A DNA stretch of 64,000 nucleotides from Apodemus sylvaticus (taxonomy: Eukaryota > Chordata > Mammalia > Rodentia > Muridae), in contig NC_067491.1 in NCBI RefSeq assembly GCF_947179515.1, positions 8,716,027-8,780,026 of the forward strand, written 5' to 3'. The notes beneath the pieces were generated by a model. The model had not been told where the DNA came from. It searched no databases and saw only the letters and a list, made by a program, of their open reading frames with translations. Every line of letters begins with the position of its first letter. Position 1 is the stretch's first letter. Positions 12,860 to 21,659 of the stretch are shown piece after piece. The position numbers and the translations under genes were made by a program.

Positions 12860-12985
12860 TTTAGTACAGGTTAGTTTCTCTGTCTCACTATGTAGCTGAG
12901 AATGAAAATGATCTTGAACTACTGGTCCTCCTAACTCTAGTTCAGAGTTTGAGATTTACGCTATGCACCTTCCCTCCACAATTTC
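12860..12985 (-). mobile_element. Degenerate B1/B4-type SINE, antisense
   Basis: The complement of the SINE right half is readable: TCTGTCTCACTATGTAGCTGAG, then ATGATCTTGAACTACTGGTCCTCCT and a degraded box region. It is an old copy with no detectable target duplication. Confidence 0.6.
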
Positions 12986-13624
12986 CTGGTTATGAAACAC
13001 TGGAGAAAGAAACCAGGGTTTGAGGTGTGTCAGACCTCAGTCTGCCAAGCAAGGCTCACCTCTAGCCTTTTGTGCTGATCCTGACTTCACTATTCCATCA
13101 TTGGGAATTTCTTTCAATTAAATTTTTTTCAATCAAAAATAAATCCTAGTGTCCCATCTTTTCCCTTATGCAATGCCATATCTAAAATTTCATTACACCA
13201 ATAAGAAATATAAATTCAAATTTGCTTACATACTATGAATACCTCCTCTTGTAAAATAGGTTTCAAAAAAGAATGTGCTTCTGACCACAACATGTTTACT
13301 ACATTTTCATTTTGGTATCAGGAGAGTGATACCATACCTTCCATTAGGAGGATTTACTAAATTTCCTTCAAAAAATTTTAAACAAAATCTATTTAGAGCA
13401 ATACCTGAAGAGAAAGATACTCTTAGCCTTAGAGATTTGACAAGCATCTCAGCTGTCAGTGATTCAGAAATATCATATTTTAAGAAAACTAAAATGACTG
13501 CTTTTCATTGAAAATAGAGTGTTTCTGCTTTATAAGATCTATTAGTTTAGAATCTCCTCTTAGAGCTTGTCTGAATATTTTAGCAGGGGAATGCAGCTAC
13601 TCCTGCACCCTTGACTGAAAACTG
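12986..13624. other. Unassigned AT-rich sequence
   Basis: Nothing recognised. A 78-codon frame (13275-13511) has no support. Confidence 0.4.
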
Positions 13625-15895
13625 GTCATCTTCTATTCATTTTAGGTTATTCTCTTTGAGGGAGCTCACAGCTTTAGGAAGAATGAACATCAACATGGAT
13701 ACCTGCCTAATCATCCGCATCAGCTAATTCAACCACGGTGATCAATGGGGTGACAGATGCCACAGAGCCAGATAGCTCTTACATATCAAGTGAGCATATC
13801 ACCAACAAATAAACCTTCCAGTTCCATGAACAGATTATATATAATCAAGTTATTGACCAAAAGGGTCCCGTGAGAATCCCAAAAAACCTAATCTATTGCA
13901 AAAGCTATTGCTTGTTCTCTATAAACTGATAGGAAGGCCCTGTTGCTAAAGGCAACATCTAGAGAAAATTATAGATGAAGATTCTAGAGAAGTTCAGCTT
14001 ATGCCTACCTAGAGCCTTCAGCTCTACTGACTAGAGTTTAAGGTACTGGAATTTAATCTGCATAGTACAAGAGGAGAAAAGTAAACACCATCCCAAAACT
14101 GCAATGGTGACCTGCCTGCAAGATGTGCTGGTACTATAGAGACTAAAGTATCAGAACAAGTTCATTTTGTTTTTCAGATTCCATTCTATGTTAACTTTCC
14201 CTGAGAGAGGCATGGACTCCACCCTTGTATTCGACGAAAAACATGAAATGTCCCTGGCAGTTGCAAAATAGACACAGCAGCTGCAGCTAGCTGATAACGA
14301 CACAGTGTGGGCTAAGAAAACATAAGTCTTTCCCAGATCAGGATGTTCCTTTAGATGTGTGCTCCTTCCTTGTGGTTTAACCAGGTGTTGTAAACCAATT
14401 AGCTTAAAGACAAACATTCCTTTACCCTCTCATGTAACACCAAAGCTTGGAAACTCCTGCTTGCAGTTTTTTCCCTTATAAAACCCTCTTCCCTAGACCT
14501 TGAGGCCACTCTCCTATCCTGTTGAATCAGGAAAGTTTGTGGCCCCAGCTCAAGCTTGAACAAAGACTCTCGTGTGCTTGCATCAGAGTTGTGGTTCCTG
14601 GTGAACCCCTCAGGATTTTTTGTGATCTGGGCATAACGGTACAACAGTGTCACAAAGCTCATGAAGATAACCAAGCAATATCTGATTGCTTTTAAGAAAA
14701 GGTCCATTAGGTAGAACCATCCTGATATCACTTGGGAAGCTAAGACCATGAGAGAAACTAAATAGACCGAGCAAGAAGGGGAAAATCAAATATTATTTTA
14801 CATATGTAAATGTATGTGTAGGTATAGTATAGTGTAGGTATATGTATGTGTATATTTCCCTGCATATGTATACATACATGTACATCCATATACATACATA
14901 CACACACACTTATCAGTACCCATTGGTCACTGTTTTCACCATCACCAGAGAAGAGAATCTTCCTCGGGCAATACGCTGGAGTAAATACAGAGACTCAGAC
15001 CCCGACTTGGACAATATGTGGAAAGTAAGGGACCATGGAACACTCAATGTTTAATGAAATGTTTCTTTCCAATTCCTCCCCTCGACATTCAGATCCCCCA
15101 TGGAGGCAGAGTAAGGAGGAGTGAGTGTGAGTCCAGAGGGGGTAGAGGACCCTAAGAAAACAATGCCTTCTAGAGACAGCAGGACCAAAGAACACATGAA
15201 CTCACAGAGACTGTGACAGTATGCAGAGGTCCAGCACAGGGTTGGAACAGACTGGATCCCAGGACCAAGAAAGTCAAGTGGACACAAGGCCCCATCTCCA
15301 ACCCAGAAGCTGTTTCCTATTGATAAATACCCACAAATAAAAAAGTTACTTTTCCTGAAAGGAGGATCACTGGGTAAGAAAACCATTCATAAGAGCAGGT
15401 AGGTGAGCAACAAAGTTCAACTCAAAGGCATTTTGGAGGTTCTTTGTCACAGAATGCTCTGTCAGAGCATTAAAAGTGATGACGGTGACGATGGTGGAAG
15501 TGGTGGTGATGATGGTGATAGCAACGATTATGATGATGATGATGATTTTGCCTTACCTGCCTTTTGAATATATATTACTATATATATTACTGTTTCTGCT
15601 TCTATATTTCTTGGAATATCTATGTGTGTGAACATCTGTGTCTCAGGATCTATATGTATTTCTTGTGGTTTTACTCTGGCTCATTTTCTTCCTTTGGTTT
15701 AATATGTCCCATCTGGGATTGCTTGTTTTGTTTTATCATATTTTGATTTTTTTTTTAGATGTCTGATTGTTTTCTTATCATAAAGAGAAAAATAGTGTGA
15801 AGTGTGATGGCAGGGGAGGTACAGAGGGTATGGGAGTCACTAGGGAAGGAAAACCATAATCAGAATATATTATAAGAAAAAAGATGTATTTGACA
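13625..15895 (+). mobile_element. Lx-type LINE-1, long 3' UTR, interrupted by a solo LTR
   Basis: Sense Lx 3' UTR text runs from about 13625: GGGTGACAGATGCCACAGAGCC, CAGTTCCATGAACAG, GGAAGGCCCTGTTGCT, CTCTACTGACTAGAGT and CAATGGTGACCTGCCTGCAAG. It stops at 14141 and resumes at 14647 with TCACAAAGC and CATTAGGTAGAACCATCCTGATA. It continues through GGGACCATGGAACACTCAATG, TTCTAGAGACAGCAGGACCAA, a GAT/GGT trinucleotide run (15478-15546) and TGTCTGATTGTTTTCTTATCA, and ends in TAATCAGAATATATTATAAGAAAAAAG. The minus-strand 88-, 116- and 111-codon frames here are shadows. Divergence indicates an old insertion. Confidence 0.75.
14142..14646 (+). mobile_element. ERV1 (gammaretrovirus-like) solo LTR inside the Lx L1
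   Basis: Both sides are the same Lx 3' UTR, so this ~505-bp block is an insertion. Its layout is that of a gammaretroviral LTR: CCAATT (14395-14400), TTATAAAACC (TATA box near 14477-14484), an R-like GCTCAAGCTTGAACAAAG with a variant polyadenylation signal near 14547-14558, then a U5-like segment ending ACAACA. The 3' flank is GTGT; the corresponding left bases read GAGA, so a 4-bp duplication is only loosely supported. No gag, pol or env sequence is attached. Confidence 0.65.
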
Positions 15896-16491
15896 AATGA
15901 TAAGGTTTTTGAAAACTGATAAATCATTTTGAAAGATGATTTTTAAACTATGAATAAATGTTGTGAACAGGTAAAGAAATAAACAAATAATCCCCTGAAT
16001 ATTTCAAAGTAGAAATGGTAACTTTCTGTTTCTGTGACATCATTTGTTTACACCGCTGTCTGTATATGTTGTTTTAATTGGGAGACTTTTTTGTAAACAC
16101 CTTAAGCTTAGTGGTCTGTAAACAACTGAATTTAAGTTCTCACCATCACAGATGCTTAATGTCAGAGATCGGGTCAAAGTGTGATAGGTTCTGGTGAAAA
16201 CCTCCCCCCCTTACAGAATGCCTACTCTACATTGTTACCTCAGGAAACAGAAAGCGTGAATGAACTCTCCATTGTGCCATACAAGTGCTGTAGGCATTTT
16301 ATAAAAATCCTGTCTTACATTCTAAGGCTATCACTCTGGAGGCTAATTTCAACATGCACGTAGGAAAACCAAAATAGTGAGCAGGTTATATCACCAGGAA
16401 ATATAATTTCCTAATGTACTCTGACATAGCAGGAGGCTTTTGGATTAAGAGTGAGTTTCAGTATTAGCTTATTAACTTAGTCAGTTTTTAG

Positions 16492-16492
<1 letters not shown>
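15896..16492. other. Unassigned sequence
   Basis: No recognisable repeat or gene. A 60-codon frame at 16181-16363 has no support. Confidence 0.4.
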
Positions 16493-16558
<66 letters not shown>

Positions 16559-16622
16559 GTCTGTCTTTCTCCCTCTCTCCCCCTTCCTTCCTTCCTTCCT
16601 TCCTTCCTTCCTTCCTTCCTTC

Positions 16623-16700
<78 letters not shown>
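16493..16700. repeat. 208-bp pyrimidine tract: (CT)n, (CCTT)n, (CTTT)n
   Basis: Almost uninterrupted C/T on the plus strand in three blocks: CT to about 16560, TTCC to about 16624, TTTC to 16700. It abuts the 3' end of an antisense B3, so it probably grew from that SINE's A-rich tail. It is a candidate for triplex (H-DNA) formation. The Lys/Glu/Arg-rich minus-strand frame is an artefact. Confidence 0.95.
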
Positions 16701-16701
<1 letters not shown>

Positions 16702-16893
16702 GAGTATGTATGGATTCTTTGCATGTGTGTTTTGTTCAATATGTGTGCCTGATGCCTGCGGAACCCAGACTAGTGTTGGGTTCCCTGGAACTCAAATTAA
16801 AGAGCATTGTGAGCATTCGTGGGTGCTGGAAGGAAACCCAGCGCATTTGAAGAGCAGCCAGTACTTTTAACTACTGAGCTATCTCTACTGCCA
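16701..16893 (-). mobile_element. B3/B2-family SINE, antisense
   Basis: The complement reads as a near full-length B3: GGCAGTAGAGATAGCTCAGTAG at the 5' end (16892 downward) with a tRNA-derived A box, then the GCTGCTCTTCAAATGCGCTGGGTT region and a tail-proximal TGTGCC segment. About 190 bp in length. Its A-tail side faces the pyrimidine tract at 16493-16700. Confidence 0.75.
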
Positions 16894-17234
16894 ACATTTT
16901 TCTTTCTAAAATTTAACACATTACAAAAGTGATTCATTTGCAAAGTTAGATAATAAAGACTATAATTTGAACTAAAATCGCAAAATGTTTTGGAAAAAAT
17001 AAAAGGTACTACATGTGATTAAGTGTAGTGTTTGAGATAATTTGTGAAGTAACACACAGTCATGAAGTCTGATGAGGTGGATACATTAGCAGATAGAGGT
17101 AGTGGCCACAAAGCCCAATGTTCTAAGTTCGACAACAGAGCATTGATGAAAAGGAAGAGTTGACTCTTCTTTGGTCTATAGTCACAAATATTCTAATCTT
17201 CTCAATGGAGAGAACAATATCAGATATGTAAGTT
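16894..17234. other. Unassigned sequence
   Basis: No recognisable feature. Confidence 0.4.
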
Positions 17235-17700
17235 TTATTACTCAGGGTTCTCTATAGCCACAGAACGTATGGGTAGTCTTTATATATTAAGGGAATCTGT
17301 TGATGACTTATAGTCTTTAGTCAAACTCCCCAACAATGGTCAGCAAAACTGTGAATGGAAGTCCAGGGATCTAGCAGTTATTCAGTCCCACAAGGTAAGC
17401 AGTTGACGAAGAGGGTAAATCTTCCTTCTTCCAATGTCCTTATGTAGGTCTCCAGCAGAAGTTGTAACCCAGATTAAAGGCGTGTACAACTACAACTGTA
17501 ATCCTAGATGATCTTGAACTCAGAGGTATCCCAGTCTTAATCTTCTGGAATTCATAGCCACTATGCCCCAAGAGCTCCATGCCAAGATTCAGGTCAGAAA
17601 TGCGTGTCACCCACCCTCCAGATTAGGTTCACAGGTGAGCCTTCCAATTCTAGATTGTAGTTCATTCCAGATATAGACAAGTTTACAGGAATAGCCACTA
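17235..17700 (-). mobile_element. RMER1-like rodent interspersed repeat
   Basis: Begins TTACTCAGGGTTCTCTATAGCC and contains GTCAAACTCCCCAACAATGG, GGAAGTCCAGGGATCTAGCAG and TTCCAATGTCCTTATGTAG, followed by an embedded SINE-like TTAAAGGCGTGTACAACTAC. This is a very common rodent repeat that I believe is catalogued as RMER1. Strand is assigned by convention and is uncertain. Confidence 0.55.
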
Positions 17701-17918
17701 CAGATGTGTTTCAGCAAATCAAAGTATTCCCTCATGTGTGAACACTAGGGGAAATACACAAAAGTAAAAGGGGGTGTCATGAGTGTGAAAGGGCACAGCA
17801 GGATTAGAAAAGGAACACACCAGGCAGATCAAGAAAACAGTTGACAACAGACACAGCTCAGGATGCTGGGAGAGAAAGTTACATTGCTGACTAGGCACCA
17901 TACAAAACTTTGTGATGT
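17701..17918. other. Unassigned spacer
   Basis: No recognisable feature. Confidence 0.35.
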
Positions 17919-17934
17919 AAGAACTGTTATTTTA

Positions 17935-18111
17935 GCCGGGCGGTGGTGGCACACACCTGTAATCCCAGCACTCTGGGAGGCAGAGGCAGGCGGATTTCTG
18001 AGTTTGAGGCCATCCTGGTCTACAGAATGAGCTCCAGGACAGCCAGGGCTATACAGAGGAACCCTGTCTCAAAAAACCAAATCCAAAAACAAACAAACAA
18101 CAACAACAAAA
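17935..18111 (+). mobile_element. B1 SINE, full length, perfect 16-bp target duplication
   Basis: Starts GCCGGGCGGTGGTGGCACAC and contains the RNA polymerase III A-box area, AATCCCAGCACTCTGGGAGG, the B box (GTTTGAGGCC) and GACAGCCAGGGCTATACAGAG. It ends in an A-rich tail with CAA units. The 16-bp direct repeat AAGAACTGTTATTTTA flanks it at 17919-17934 and 18112-18127 without mismatch. The intact duplication and low divergence mark a fairly young insertion. Confidence 0.95.
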
Positions 18112-18127
18112 AAGAACTGTTATTTTA

Positions 18128-18439
18128 ACTAATTGGGTTCTTTGTTGCTGCACTGAATAATGTAGATACCCAAAGCATGTTTTTGTTTAATAAGTATCTG
18201 CATCATGTTCCAGCATATTTTATAGCTAAAGTATGTTGCAAGCATATGTACTTCATGTAATCCTTAGGGTTTTACACATTGTACATTCATAGGTCTGTCA
18301 TTAAGGTGCTAAGAACAATACTTGAAGAACTGCGTCAGAAAAAACTATAAAATACAAGTGCTACAGTTTCATCTACTCAAAAATACATAAGAATACCAAT
18401 ATGCACTTTGTCATTTCAATTTTTGATATTTTTATTTAT
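18128..18439. other. Unassigned spacer
   Basis: No recognisable feature. Confidence 0.35.
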
Positions 18440-18454
18440 TACCTCATTACTTTA

Positions 18455-18598
18455 TTTCTTTTTCAAGACAGGGTTTCTCTATATAGCCCTGGCTATCCTG
18501 GAACTCACTTTGTAGACCAGGCTGGCCTTGAACTCAGAAATATGCCTGCCTCTGCCTCCCAACTTCTGGGGTTACAGGCGTGTGCCACCACACCCGGC
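18455..18598 (-). mobile_element. B1 SINE, antisense, perfect 15-bp target duplication
   Basis: The complement of B1 is readable in full: AGACAGGGTTTCTCTATATAGC, then TGGAACTCACTTTGTAGACCAG, GGCCTTGAACTCAGAAATATGC and CACCACACCCGGC at its 5' end. The direct repeat TACCTCATTACTTTA flanks it at 18440-18454 and 18599-18613, identical in both copies. Confidence 0.95.
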
Positions 18599-18629
18599 TA
18601 CCTCATTACTTTAAAAAAAATGTTAAATA

Positions 18630-18787
18630 ACTCCAAAGAGACTTGAGGTCTCAGGGAATGGGGAGACCTTACAGAGGATGAGGGGAAGACATCCTCTTGA
18701 AAATGGGGGGAGGAGGAATAGAAAGAGGAACTGTCTGTGGGCAGATCAGGAGGGAGATAACGACTGGACTATAAAAAAATATAAAAG
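18630..18787 (+). mobile_element. LINE-1 3' UTR terminal fragment, sense
   Basis: The text GACTTGAGGTCTCAGGGAATG ... GGAGGAGGAATAGAAAGAGGAAC ... AACGACTGGACTATAAAAAAA is the last ~150 bp of a rodent L1 3' UTR type that also occurs at 40865-41070. Its A-rich end (18770-18786) sits directly against the first GC-rich bases of the next, near-full-length L1. That L1 probably inserted into this A-tail. Confidence 0.7.
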
Positions 18788-19135
18788 GCGGCGGCGGCGG
18801 GCGGTGGTGGCGCCTGGTCCAGCAGAAGGGCCATCAGCAGTGGAACCAAGAAGCCACAACAGGACTCTGCCTCCCACCAGTCAGTTACAAGAGTCTCTCC
18901 GCCATCTTGGATCTCGGGCACCAGAGAGATCAGACTGAGGTACACAAATATAACCCAAGGCCAACATCGCGGGGGTCTAAGCCCGACAGGCGTTGGCCTG
19001 CACACAGGCACTGGGCTGATCAGGGGGCCATTGGTGTGCGAACCAGGCCAGGAGGTTGATTACCCGGCCAGCGCACACTCTGCCATTTTGACTACAGGAC
19101 GCCAGAGAGTCCTAGCAGGCAAAGTCAGCTAAGAG

Positions 19136-19803
19136 TATGCACTCACAAATAAGTGGATATTAACCTAGAAAACTGGAATACCCAAAACATAATCTAACAT
19201 CAAATGAGGTACAAGAAGAAAGGAAGAGTGGCCCCTTGTTCTGGAAAGACTCAGTGAAGCAGTATTCAGCAAAACCAGAAAGGGGAAGTGGGAAGGGGTG
19301 GGTGGGAGGACAGGGGTGTTGGTTTCTGCGGCTGTTGGTTTCTGCTTTGATTTCTGTGGCTGCTGCTGCTGGCCGGGCCACACGTGCGCACCCCGGGTGC
19401 TGGGCCATGGGCCGCGTTGGAACTATGAACCGCAATGAGGCACGCTAGACCAAATAGCTCCACGTGGACTTTATTTAAGAAGGGGGGGGGGGGGTAGCCG
19501 GCGGGAAAGGAAGTGGGAAGAGAAAGAAAGAGAGAGAGGAAAGGAGCACTGCTCAGTTATATACTGGTGGTGACGTAATTACAGGTAAAGGTGGGCTATG
19601 GAATTCTGGGTAGATGGCAGCCGTTGCCTAGGCAACGGACCTATACATTGCTTTGCATGGTGTCGCAGACCTCAGGTACCTACAAGGGGGAGAGAAGGGG
19701 GCTTACAGGACTTTCGGGGAGTGGGGGGCTAGAAAAGGGGAAATCATTTGAAATGTAAATAAAAAATATATCGAATAAAAAAATTTTAAACAAACAAAAA
19801 AAA
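19136..19803 (+). mobile_element. 5'-truncated L1 3' end inserted in the L1 promoter
   Basis: Between monomer units A and B lies L1 3'-terminal sequence: TATGCACTCACAAATAAGTGG, AACTGGAATACCCAAAACATAA, GAGGTACAAGAAGAAAGG and GAAAGACTCAGTGAAGCAG, resuming after an LTR with GGAGAGAAGGGGGCTTACAGG, AAATCATTTGAAATGTAAAT, ATATATCGAATAAA and an A-rich tail. Only about 300 bp of L1 is present. AAGAG on both sides (19131-19135, 19802-19806) may be a short target duplication. Confidence 0.85.
19317..19684 (-). mobile_element. Young 368-bp solo ERV LTR, antisense, in the nested L1 fragment
   Basis: The block splits a sequence that is continuous in sister L1 copies (GGACAGGGGGAGAGAAGG, as at 28823-28840). 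The 5-bp duplication AGGGG flanks it (19312-19316, 19685-19689). Read on the minus strand it begins TGTAGGTACC and ends AAACCAACA. Minus-strand motifs in order: an 18-bp palindrome CCGTTGCCTAGGCAACGG (19621-19638), a CRE-like TTACGTCA (19571-19578), TATATAA (19557-19563) and AATAAA (19470-19475). CpGs are abundant and undecayed, which suggests youth. Family not assigned; betaretrovirus-like (ERVK) is my guess. No internal viral sequence remains. Confidence 0.85.
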
Positions 19804-20385
19804 GAGTCATAGCCCAAGGCTAACATAGCAGGGGTTCTAAGACGGACAGGCTTTGAACTGACCCCAGGCTCTGGGCTGCTCCGTGGGCCATCTGTGTGCC
19901 AACCCAGCCAGGAGGTTGTTAGCCCAGCAGACTCTCCCGGCACTTTCAGGGAGCACGCGCACACTGCCATCCTGGCCACCTGACAGAATCAATTAACACT
20001 CATAGCCCAAGGGGAACTTTGCTTGGGCCTTAGCCTGCCAGGCTTTTGCCTAGACTCAGGGCCTCAGCAGCTAGGCTAGCCTTGTGTGCACCAACCTGGT
20101 TGGGAGATAGGCTGCCCAGCAGAGTGACCAGCACTCAGAAAAGGTGCCGCAGCAGCATAGACCATCAGCACTCACTGAAGGAGCAAACGGGCACCCCCTG
20201 GTTCACACAGACAACCTGGGGCAAGGCACGCTAGGGCTGCAGGGACACCCAAGAGGAGGGCAGTGCATTAGCAATCTGTAACAGGGGAAACCAAGCCATC
20301 CAGTGTTGCAGAAATAGCCATATAGCCTCACAGGAGGCACAAATACCAGCCAGAGACAAGACTAACTAACACCAGAAATAACGAG

Positions 20386-21598
20386 ATGGCAAAGGGCAAA
20401 CACAGGAACGCTACTAGCAGAAACCCAGGCAATATAGCAGCATCTGAATCAAGCTCTTCAACATTAGCAAGCCCTGATTATGCAAAAACACCAGAAAAAC
20501 ATGATTTGGATTTAAAATCACTGTTCATGATGCTGCTAGAAGAACACAAAAAGGACATAAATGAATCTCTTAAAGAAATACAGGGGAACATGAATAAGCT
20601 AGAAACACAAAAATCACTTAAAGAAATTCAGGAGAATAAGGCTCAAGAGATAGAAGCCAATAAAGAGGAAACACAAAAAAAAAAAAAAAAACCTTAAAGA
20701 AATGCAGGAGAAAGTGAGTCAAACAGCAGAAGTCATGAAAGAGGAAACATAAAAGTCTCTTAAAGAATTACAGGAAAACACAAACAAGCAAGTGAAGGAG
20801 CTAAGCAAAACCATCCAGGATCTAAAATCAGAAACAACTAAGAAATCACAAAGGGAAACAACTTTGGAGTTAGAAAACCTTGAGAAGAAATCAGGGACCA
20901 TAGATGGAAATATCAACAACAGAATACAAGAGATGGAAGAAAGAATCTCAGATGCCGAAGATACCATAGAAACCATTGACTCAACAGTCAAAGAAAATGC
21001 AAAATGCAAAAATCTTGTATCCCAGAACATCCAGGAAATCCAGGACACAATGAGAAGACCAAAACTAAGGATTATAGGTATAGATGAGAGTGAAGATTTA
21101 CAGCTTAAATGGCCAGCAAATATCTTCAACAAAATTATTGAAGAAAACTTTCCCAACTTAAAGAGAGAGATGCCCATGAATATACAAGAAGCCTACAGGA
21201 CTCCAAACACACTGGACCTGAGCAGAAATACCTCTCGTCACATAATAATCAAAACCCCAAATGTACTAAACAAAGAAAGAATATTAAAGGCAGTAAGAGA
21301 GAAAGGCCAAGTAACATATAAAGGAAGACCTATCAGAATCACACCAGACTTCTCACCAGAGACCATGAAAGCTAGAAGATCCTGGGCAGATCTCATGCAG
21401 ACTCTAAGACAACACAAATGTCAGCCAAGACTACTATACCCAGCAAAACTCTCAATCACAATAGATGGAGAAACCAAAATATTCCATGACAAAACCAAAT
21501 TTACACAATATCTTTCTACAAGCCCAGCTCTACAAAGAATAATAGGAGGAAAACTCCAATCCAAGGAGGGAAACGACACCCTGGAAAAAGTAAGATAG
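20386..21598 (+). pseudogene. L1 ORF1 (ORF1p RNA-binding chaperone), disrupted
   Basis: In intact L1s this encodes the ~350-370-residue trimeric RNA-binding protein that packages L1 RNA. The first frame opens with MAKGKHRNATSRNPG at 20386. It has a Ser-rich head, then a coiled coil with four LKE(I/L/M)Q phrases (near 20571, 20616, 20692, 20759), the length-variable repeat area of murine ORF1. A 17-A run (20675-20691) shifts the frame, and an in-frame TAA follows at 20750-20752 in the next frame. From 20792 the remaining 268 codons are open: the rest of the coiled coil, the RRM-like domain (IIGIDESED, IFNKIIEENFPNL, MNIQEAYRTPN) and the C-terminal domain (YKGRPIRITPDFS, ARRSWADLMQTLR, QPRLLYPAKLSI). 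The C-terminal two-thirds is well kept and the damage lies in the coiled coil. Confidence 0.92.
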
Positions 21599-21659
21599 TT
21601 ACATTCTTTCATCAAACCCCAAAGAAGATAACCACTCAAATATAAAAATAACATCGAAA

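Larger units (their letters stand above)
18788..20385 (+). promoter_or_regulatory. L1 5' UTR with about three ~190-bp promoter monomers
   Basis: After removing the nested insert, repeated blocks are visible: a partial unit ending near 18944, unit A (about 18945-19135), unit B (about 19804-19996) and unit C (about 19997-20140). They share CCCAAGGCCAAC / CCCAAGGCTAAC, GACAGGC, a GGGCTG core, CCAGGAGGTTG and a closing CCAT..TTG..CC phrase. The partial unit contains CCGCCATCTTGG (18899-18910), a textbook YY1-type site like those of L1 promoters. Monomer tandems act as RNA polymerase II promoters in murine L1s. CpG content is higher than in the surroundings. The nested insert separates unit A from units B and C. 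Confidence 0.75.

Noticed and set aside
14389..14646. Alternative 258-bp LTR with GTGT on both sides (14385-14388, 14647-14650)
   Set aside because: The Lx 3' UTR homology stops already at about 14141, so the insertion must be longer (about 505 bp). A 4-bp match by chance is likely.
14399..14749. 116-codon minus-strand frame
   Set aside because: It spans an LTR and the Lx 3' UTR junction in the wrong orientation for either, with no protein domain.
16488..16739. Lys/Glu/Arg-rich minus-strand frame
   Set aside because: Translation of the CT/CCTT/CTTT microsatellite. The same reason applies to frames at 8691-8970, 43508-43778, 47616-47933, 50426-50853 and 60941-61282.
20792..21598. 268-codon open frame as a possible cellular gene
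   Set aside because: It is the C-terminal two-thirds of L1 ORF1, in place between the L1 5' UTR and ORF2.
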